This document shows, piece after piece, positions 58,201-64,000 of a DNA stretch of 64,000 nucleotides. Position 1 is the stretch's first letter. The number at the start of each line of letters is the position of its first letter. A program made the translations under genes and the position numbers. Origin of the DNA: Lampris incognitus (Eukaryota; Chordata; Actinopteri; Lampriformes; Lampridae); the NCBI RefSeq assembly GCF_029633865.1, contig NC_079223.1, positions 7,974,190 to 8,038,189 on the forward strand. Reading direction: 5' to 3'. The notes below the pieces were generated by a model. That model ran no database searches and had not been told where the DNA came from. It worked only from the letters and a program-made list of their open reading frames with translations.

Positions 58201-58826
58201 TTCCCTCATCGTCGAGCAGATTCTCACCATCACTAACCAGCTCAATATCCTCTCCTGGTATCAATATGGACCTCCTCCAAAATTGTTTTCCTAACTAAAA
58301 TATGATGAAACTAGTATAATCAACATCAATAGCTTTTAAAAAATTTCAATTTTGTTATTGTCATTCAGTGTCAATGCCGTGACGCCTGGATGTAAATCCT
58401 CGGATGAGATCCTGGTGAAGAATGCACAGAATCTACTGCAGACAGTATTGATGGGAGTCCGGGCGGCAGAGACGGCCTGCATTAAGGTACTCATGAAGAT
58501 TATTAATGATGCAGTAACATTTTGGATCATCTGCAATGTCATTAAATCATCTACATCTTAGATTAAGGTCACTCATGCTCTGTTGTTTGGATGCTCTATT
58601 TATTAAGATTCCCCTTTTACACCAGGGTCTGAGACAACCGGAGCCGGATTCAGACGGTGCAGAGGCTGCGGCCTTGTGTTTCCAATGGAGGAGGAACCTG
58701 CAGATCCACCGGGCCCAGCAGAAATCCAACCCCGAAACAGACGACCTGGGTCTCAGGAAGACCTCCCCCCGTCCTGTCGCACCCAGTCTGGCCCCACCAA
58801 TCCACCCACAAGAGAGCTACAAATGA
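52003..58826 (+). CDS. vinculin/alpha-catenin superfamily protein, 7 exons (gene span)
   Basis: Probable actin-linking adhesion adaptor built of helical bundles. Exons: 52003-52199, 53342-53525, 54380-57712, 57808-57987, 58085-58257, 58369-58486, 58626-58826. All have AG/GT borders and matched phases, giving 1461 residues. The N-terminus (about 1-240) resembles the vinculin/alpha-catenin head helices. Residues 1285-1395 match the C-terminal bundle: KKGPIP, ASHC, TNQLNIL and VKNAQNLLQTV resemble alpha-catenin KGPL, DHC, QLNI and vinculin VHNAQNLMQ. The start ATG has a good context (gcgATGG). It is longer than vinculin (1066) or alpha-catenin (about 906), and the middle is divergent, so I do not assign it to a named paralog. 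A His/Ala/Thr repeat lies near residues 1200-1225. Superfamily is confident; biochemical role is inferred. Confidence 0.88.
52453..52833 (+). mobile_element. LTR retrotransposon in miniature (TRIM-like) with tRNA-like LTRs
   Basis: Direct repeats 52453-52594 and 52699-52833 start TG and end CA. They flank a 104-nt non-coding interior and are bounded by 4-bp caga (52449-52452, 52834-52837). The interior opens with a primer-binding site TGGTGGCAGCGGCGGGAT (52596 on), complementary at 17 of 18 positions to the 3' end of leucine tRNA (UAG) as I recall it. A purine run GGGAGAGGG precedes the 3' LTR. Each LTR holds TTAGCCGAGCGGTTAG (A-box-like) and GTATCGAATCCC or a decayed form (B-box-like). Confidence 0.72.
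52595..52613 (+). promoter_or_regulatory. primer-binding site of the TRIM-like element
   Basis: TTGGTGGCAGCGGCGGGAT directly follows the CA end of the 5' LTR. Fits tRNA-Leu(UAG) with one mismatch. Confidence 0.6.
53342..53525 (+). CDS. vinculin-like exon 2
   Basis: Residues 66-127, starting HISETEDEVVQRDLSSLLES and ending HVFLGVVK. Acceptor cttccag, donor gtaggc, phase 0. Confidence 0.87.
54380..57712 (+). CDS. vinculin-like exon 3, giant 3.3-kb exon
   Basis: 1111 uninterrupted codons (residues 128-1238) from VLLVEDDATVRRIL to HEADLEKH. Acceptor ttctcaag, donor gtgggt. It covers most of the head and middle bundles, which in vinculin and alpha-catenin genes are split over many exons. The 3' end carries a short in-frame repeat of EHAGAT at 57597-57660. 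Confidence 0.92.
57808..57987 (+). CDS. vinculin-like exon 4
   Basis: 60 codons, DGFKSIARREASSLAYTSLF through YLRKKGPIP. It corresponds to the start of the tail bundle; KKGPIP resembles alpha-catenin KGPL. Confidence 0.88.
58085..58257 (+). CDS. vinculin-like exon 5
   Basis: Encodes NKDAFSDTAKEVISNCQSIT through TNQLNILS. Acceptor tgtttcag, donor gtatca, phase 2. Confidence 0.88.
58369..58486 (+). CDS. vinculin-like exon 6
   Basis: Encodes CVNAVTPGCKSSDEILVKNA through AAETACIK. The VKNAQNLLQTV motif matches the vinculin tail VHNAQNLMQSV. Confidence 0.88.
58626..58826 (+). CDS. vinculin-like last exon
   Basis: 66 codons plus TGA, GLRQPEPDSDGAEAAALCFQ through HPQESYK. FQWRR corresponds to the basic LRWVRK near the vinculin C-terminus. 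The end is Pro-rich and family-unlike. Confidence 0.83.
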   Translation, partial: GLRQPEPDSDGAEAAALCFQWRRNLQIHRAQQKSNPETDDLGLRKTSPRPVAPSLAPPIHPQESYK

Positions 58827-59162
58827 CTACTGCCCACTTTTAACTTCTCCTAGTGTGATAATCCATCCAGTGGTGGTAATAATGTGATGCTTTCTTGATC
58901 CCTGTGGGGGATTTCTCATGTCAGTGCTCCTGCTTCCTTCCACAGTCAGCATGCAGGGTCAGCCACAGCGCAGACAGCCTGCAGCTGGTAGGGATTCACT
59001 ATCTTTGTTTAAGGAGCCTTTAGGGAGTCTGAATGGCCGGTTCCATTTTGCATCAGAGCAGATATTTGACCTCGTGCATACCATGCAGCTGCAGCTCCTG
59101 CACACTGCAGAAGAGAGAAATCCACTTTGTTTCAGAGTAAAATGGACAATATTTCTTCTCTT

Positions 59163-59168
59163 TTTATT
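59163..59168 (-). terminator. candidate poly(A) signal of the zc3h6-like gene
   Basis: AATAAA on the - strand (TTTATT on +). It is the only such hexamer I found between the zc3h6 stop and the facing gene. Its use would give a 3' UTR of about 1.3 kb overlapping the neighbour's 3' end. Confidence 0.4.
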
Positions 59169-59184
59169 TCATATATGTATATAG

Positions 59185-59190
59185 AATAAA
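59185..59190 (+). terminator. poly(A) signal of the vinculin-like gene
   Basis: AATAAA 359 nt after the stop codon, the first on the + strand of this 3' UTR. Confidence 0.65.
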
Positions 59191-59199
59191 GGCATTTAA

Positions 59200-60443
59200 A
59201 ATGGGATGGGGATTATTAGTGTTCCTTATAATGTACTTGAACCGTATTTAACAACCCTAACCACCACACCGACGGCCTTAATGAAGCGGTAATCCATCAC
59301 AACAACAACAAAACACTGCATACGTGATATAAAATAAGCACTTCAAATGTGACTGGGCACAATAAAAAAAAGCACATAGCTTAGTATCTCTTAAACAAGG
59401 GCAGCACTGCACATAGATATATACCGAATCAAACTAACTATAAAATATTTCACAGGAGGAGGATTCCCCCCCTCGTAGCACACGTAGTGATCCAATATGA
59501 CTCATGAACAGTCGACAATCAATACTGACAGTTCAGGTTCAACATTGAGTGATATTCTCACGAAACCAAACAAAAAAGAAAACATGGCCATTCTAGTAAC
59601 ATATATACCAACATCGTAACGTAGACACTACTTCAGTTATCTGTGGAGGACACTGGGCTTCTCAGAAAGCAGCTTGTTCTTCATAACTATCAACAATAAG
59701 AACTGGAAAAATATAACACCTGTGAGACCCTAGTGACTTTTGAGCAATTCGTGACAGTTCACCGAAGCATATATATATAGGTGAGTGTAGTAAAAAAATT
59801 TAAATGTGTCACAAAACTGCTTCAGACCATTGAGAAATCCCTTATCACAAAAGTGAATAGTAGCATAAAAGTCATAACAAAACAAAAAAACATTTTTAAA
59901 TCAATTCTCAAATACAAAATTCATGAAGGATAAAAGCTACGGTTGGAGACTTTTCTGTCACTCTGTGGTATTTCCATATGGCATGAGATATATTCTATAC
60001 TCGCAGACTTGACAGATGGAGTTGAGCTAAAGTTACTGACCTAACAAGTTATTTACTTAAGGAAATAACTTCTTAGTCCATACCAAATATCGCAAAACTT
60101 CATCGTATCGTTCCGATTTTTCAGTTTCTTCGGAATATACCAAATATGTTCAGAATAAATGACAACAAAGGCCTTAACACACTTATACTTTCACATAGAC
60201 GTTATGCTCAGAGGAACTACACACTGAGTCTGTGCTTATATCCAGCATTTTAACCCTGTCAAACTGACAGCAGTGAAGAACATTACAAAGGTGTGCCGGA
60301 TAGCATGTGATTCTACTGGGGATTACTTTACATACAGTTTTATATACAGAAATAAATAGATTTTTGTAAAGGTCAATAAAGATTCAACGATATGCCTTTT
60401 CACTATACATTTGTGTACATTTCTCTTTTGCCGTGTCACAGTG
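59200..60443 (-). other. probable zc3h6-like 3' UTR
   Basis: AT-rich, no exon and no recognised repeat. Inferred as 3' UTR between the stop codon and the shared tail-to-tail boundary. Confidence 0.45.
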
Positions 60444-61972
60444 TTACTGACAGAAAGGAGAGGCAGTGGGATCAAAGGTCTTGAACACATCCTTCAATGG
60501 CCTATCGTCTGCCTCCTCCTCCAACACATGTTCCTCCTGCTTTGGTTCCTCGACTTCCATGCCTTCCTCCTTCGGCTCCCTCTTCTCTTGCTCCTCCTCT
60601 TGTAGCCCCGCAGAGCCCTGCCCCCCTGGTTTGGCCTGCCTGGGGTCAGTGTACTGGGGTCGGATGAGCCCAGCGAGTGCCTGAATGGGGAGGTTATGCA
60701 CTGCGGGGGGATTGACTGGTGAAACAGGCAGCACTGCGGGCATGCTGGGAGCTGCCAATGGAGGCTGACTGGGGGATCCATCTGAAGCACTGTCAACAAT
60801 TTTTGCCTCTTCTGATGAGCCTCTTCGCTGTGTTGGTGACAGTGAGGATGGTGGGGTACTCTCTTTCTTCGGGTGTTTCAGGATTCCTGCCTTTTTACGA
60901 GGCTCTGCCTGGTCCTTCTGGGCCTGTTCAGCCTGATTACGTGGATCGTACAAGCTGATACCCCCTAGTATCGTTGTGGGACTCTCCAACCCTACCCCAG
61001 ATGAGGCCAGACGAGGGGCATATGGGGGCAGCCTCTCAGGTTCAGGCTTGGCTCGGGCGGTATTCGGGGAGGAACCAGCACTGGCTCTCTGCAGCCTGGG
61101 GTCGACAACACCTCCAAGAGAGGAGACCTCCTTCGGTACTGGCAGCTTAGAGTCCAGACTTCCCGTACGTTTGAGTCTAGGATCCATGGCCTTGTGCTGG
61201 CGTAAGGGGTCAAGAGGTCTCTCTGTCGAAGATCGAGACTCCAGAGTCCTGGCGGGCAATCGACCCACACCCTCCTTCAGACGCGCAGCCGCCAGCCTTG
61301 GGTCGATGGGTGGTGGAGTTGTGACTGGAGGATCCTCGGCCAGATTTGTACGGTTCATCTGAGCGTCTGCAATAAGGGGCGGGAGGGGCAAGTTGATGGA
61401 GTGTTCCTGTTTAGGGACCAGGAGAGGGATGAGATCCTCAGGGGCCCATACCACTGTCTGAGCAAAGGCTGGTCTCTGCAGTAGGATGTCCACCCGGATG
61501 TGGCTGAACTGTTTTAGCTGGCAACGTGGGTCTCGCAGCACTACACCAGGGCTGGGATCCAGAGGGATCAGGGCAGCTCTATCCCTGAGCTCACGCTCTC
61601 CTTCCTCATCCTCCTCCCCAGTAGGAGGCTTATGAGAAACTGGTGGGTTCTGGTGACGATAGGAGCTTGGCTCCGCAGGTCTCCCCTTCCTGGGGTCCCT
61701 GGGGAGTCGCGGGTCCACGGCTCCATCTGGCTCTTTCCTCAAGTCTGGGGGTCGCTGTCGTGGGTCCACCTTCATGCGCGGGTCACTGGGTGGTGCTCTC
61801 TCCTTCAGCAGCCTTGGGTCATCCAGGGCAGGAGCTGCTGTGATGGGTTGGGGGGGCTTGGACTGACACGGTTGTCCCTGGTGCATCTCATTCTGCTTAC
61901 TGAGAGATTTCAGGATGGATGAGACGCAGTTCCCACCCTCCTCATCACTGGAGTACCAGTTTGTAGTTTCAT
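60444..61972 (-). CDS. zc3h6: zc3h6-like last coding exon with DPR repeats
   Basis: 509 codons plus TAA. Starts [15 protein letters not shown]. About twenty DPR/DPRL motifs, then [34 protein letters not shown], a Glu-rich stretch, and [17 protein letters not shown]. Confidence 0.94.
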
Positions 61973-63860
61973 CTGTAAAAAAAAGTTGGTGTTTTGATAG
62001 TGTTCTTCCTGAAGGAACTCTTGCATGGCATCAGCTATGTTTTTAACAAATGCTCACACTCACCTGGGTTTACATTCGTTTCATCCTGGCCCTCCAACCG
62101 CTGCAGCTCGTTCCCCTGCTGCTGTGGCAGCTGCTGCTGTTGTTGTTGGGGAAGCAGTTGCTGCTGCTGCTGGGTCAGGTGTAAAAAGAGAGCTTTCTGC
62201 ACTGCTGGTGGTAAAGACTGCACCTGTGAGTCTGCACCCATCTGCTGTTGAAGGTTCTGAATGAAGGCCAGACTGGGATCAACTACAATAAGGAAAAGAC
62301 AGGGAGAGACATAAAACAGATGAATTATTAATCTATTGCAACGTTAAAACGACACTATGCAAGTTTGGGACTACAGCGCCCCTTAATGGCTTCTAAAGGT
62401 ATAACCAAAGCTGTTGTGGCACAGAGTAACAAAGGCTTGATGCCATAACATCTTGTCTACCTACCACCATTTATTAACCCTATTCAAACCTATTGAAGAC
62501 ACATTAGTGATCGTCTCTCCTTAGTGCGTGAATATACGTGACGACAAGAAAATTGAGGCTTTAGCAACAAAACTACTCGGTGTGTTGACTGCCCAGTGGA
62601 TGCAATTTGTTCTGTATAAACTCATGTCTTAACTCAAGGTAGTTTATGGCGGTATAAAGAAGACGTTTAGGCATCAAAAATGTGTTATTGTATGCAACTG
62701 CAGAAGTACAACAGACAACAAACGCCGCTACTGTGCCAATCCTGCGTAGTGTACCTTTAATGAAAATGAAAATGTGATTTTCTGGGTAATGATTAGTTTT
62801 AGTTTACTTTCTCAATTAGTGTTATTTCTATTGCTATAGTATTCATGTGATACTAACCTCCTTGACCCATGGCCTGGGTTCTGAGGATATTGCTAAAGAA
62901 TTCTACCGGGTTCTGACCCAAAGATGGAAAAGGGAAGAGACTCTGTAGCATCTGCAGATCCGGCACAGGAGGGAACGGAGGCCTTTGCATGTTCATCTGG
63001 GGGTTGATATTGGGTCGGTTCCCATGAAAGGGTGGGGGCTGCCTAGGCAGAGGAGGGGACTGCATTGGAAATCCATGTGGTGGTGGTTGTCCTGGGGGAC
63101 TCTGTGGCATGGGTGGGCCTGTCGGGTGACCCATAGGACCAGGTGGACCAGGTGGACCAGGTGACCCAGGTGGGGGAACAGAAGGCACACTGAGACCTGA
63201 AGGCATCACATTTCCACTCTGTGTGTCCTCTGGGCCAGCACTATACTGGTTGGTGCCTTCTCCCTGAAACTGGGTTCCAGGGGGGAAGTTTGTGCCACTG
63301 AAAAAAAACCAAAAAACCAAAAAACAATTATCTAATCAGATCAACTGAGGAAAAGACCCAAACATTCAATAAAAGTTTCATCAGGGATTATTTGCCAGCT
63401 TGGTTACCTAAAAGCAATCTTTTGTACCAGGTCATCTGTAGGCTGAACCTTGATTTCAAACAGAGACGGGATCTTCTTTCCACCTTGACCAGAGGCTCCA
63501 TCTGGTGGGCTGTTTTGGCCAGGGGTTGGTAGCAGCCCCACCCCTGGAGGAGGCTTTGGTAGTGGGGCAATGCCCTGCTTCCTCAGGTCCTCAAGCTCCA
63601 ATTCATCCTCGTGGGCATTCTCCTCCTCGGTACTTATTATCTGCGAGAGAGCAGAGTATAACGACACATTTTTAATATCAGAGTCAAACCATTATCGGGT
63701 GATGTCTGTGCTGTTAAACATCTGATGGGACACACATTACTTTGCTTTACCTTATCGAGCAGCTCTTTGGTTACATCGGTCAAAGCCTCATGGGAGAATT
63801 TGCAGTTGTCTCCCTGATAACATTTCGCTCCTGTATGGAAGAACTTGCAAGGATATTCAT
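60444..63860 (-). CDS. zc3h6: CCCH zinc-finger protein, zc3h6-like, 3' part (gene span)
   Basis: Nuclear RNA-binding family protein. The paralog ZC3H4 restrains non-coding transcription; the ZC3H6 role is less known. Exons on the - strand: 63860-63751, 63640-63408, 63297-62858, 62282-62064, 61972-60444, giving 842 residues. Visible: the last CCCH finger (C-X8-C-X5-C-X3-[20 protein letters not shown]), [22 protein letters not shown], a collagen-like GPPGPP run, a Gln tract, TNWYSSDEE, many DPR repeats, and the C-terminus [13 protein letters not shown]. The finger (NEYPCKF, CYQGDNC) fits ZC3H6 better than ZC3H4 (DFPCKLYH), while the C-terminus is shared by both. Earlier fingers lie beyond 64000. 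Confidence 0.9.
62064..62282 (-). CDS. zc3h6: zc3h6-like exon with Gln tract
   Basis: Encodes [32 protein letters not shown], a CAG/CAA-coded Gln-Leu-Pro tract, and an end at ETNVNP. Donor gtgagt. Confidence 0.9.
62283..62857 (-). other. zc3h6-like intron
   Basis: GT-AG intron (donor gttagt, acceptor ttgtag), AT-rich; nothing else recognised. Confidence 0.6.
62858..63297 (-). CDS. zc3h6: zc3h6-like exon, Pro/Gly-rich
   Basis: Encodes [16 protein letters not shown] onward, with [10 protein letters not shown], many Pro/Gln, and an end at [13 protein letters not shown]. Low complexity; phases 2 in, 1 out. Confidence 0.9.
63408..63640 (-). CDS. zc3h6: zc3h6-like exon, acidic/proline region
   Basis: Encodes [19 protein letters not shown] through [17 protein letters not shown] and QKIAF. 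The [14 protein letters not shown] and KIPSLFEI motifs are shared with ZC3H4/ZC3H6. Confidence 0.92.
63751..63860 (-). CDS. zc3h6: zc3h6-like exon with third CCCH finger
   Basis: Encodes [20 protein letters not shown], then [16 protein letters not shown]. It begins in phase 1 (AT completes the preceding codon). No AG acceptor is possible: the upstream frame hits TAA before any AG. Confidence 0.92.
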
Positions 63861-63880
63861 GTGCAAGCAGAGGTTAAGGA
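63861..63880 (-). other. AT-AC (U12-type) intron 3' end with branch site
   Basis: On the - strand, CTCCTTAAC matches the U12 branch consensus TTCCTTAAC at 8 of 9 bases. The branch A (63874) lies 13 nt before the intron end, which is AC at 63862-63861, directly before the codon split required by the first Cys of the finger. The 5' splice site is beyond the window. Confidence 0.75.
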
Positions 63881-64000
63881 GCAGTTGGCGTACTGAGACT
63901 GAAATGGTGTTTTGGCATTTCGGTGGATTAGGATTACTTAACGACACATTTAGACAGTTCATACGTGTGGCTGCCACTGAAGGATATTGTGCATGTAAAT

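Noticed and set aside
60444..63860. Assignment as zc3h4 instead of zc3h6
   Set aside because: The finger with NEYPCKF/CYQGDNC pattern and the [15 protein letters not shown] stretch fit ZC3H6 better from memory. The shared C-terminus leaves some doubt.

Overview
This window is teleost nuclear DNA. The evidence is intron-split vertebrate genes, (TG)n and (AT)n microsatellites, and a dense load of fish-type repeats: tRNA-headed SINEs, a V-SINE, L2 tails, and Penelope, Tc1, hAT and Harbinger remnants. No tRNA, rRNA, CRISPR or prokaryote-type gene was seen. The species cannot be fixed from the sequence alone.

Layout. (1) 1-46.9 kb, + strand: the 3' part of an integrin alpha subunit gene, itga9. 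Seventeen coding exons run from the last FG-GAP/calcium-binding repeat through the leg domains, the transmembrane helix and the short GFFRR-type tail, giving 607 codons with consistent splice phases. The 5' half lies upstream of the window. Introns are large (intron 4 is 21 kb) and hold 18 copies of one roughly 430-bp tRNA-headed SINE family plus many other repeats. (2) 46.9-51.9 kb: the itga9 3' flank, a decayed Tc1 transposon carrying a foldback hAT MITE, then a probable hAT element containing a 31-unit, 21-bp minisatellite. (3) 51.8-59.2 kb, + strand: a CpG-rich promoter and a seven-exon gene for a 1461-residue vinculin/alpha-catenin superfamily protein, with 1111 residues in one 3.3-kb exon. 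Its first intron holds a 381-bp LTR element in miniature whose LTRs carry a tRNA-like motif. (4) 59.2-64 kb, - strand: the 3' part of a zc3h6-like CCCH zinc-finger gene (842 residues visible), arranged tail-to-tail with the vinculin-like gene. Its first visible exon is preceded by an AT-AC (U12-type) intron end.

The genes. Integrin alpha-9 pairs with beta-1 at the cell surface. Vinculin/alpha-catenin proteins link adhesion receptors to actin. ZC3H6 belongs to a nuclear RNA-binding family. Adjacency of an integrin and an adhesion-linker gene is notable, but co-regulation is not shown. No complete new system was recognised. The most unusual items are the miniature LTR element with tRNA-like LTRs, the AT-AC intron, the giant fused exon, and a compact palindromic rearrangement near 15.05 kb.
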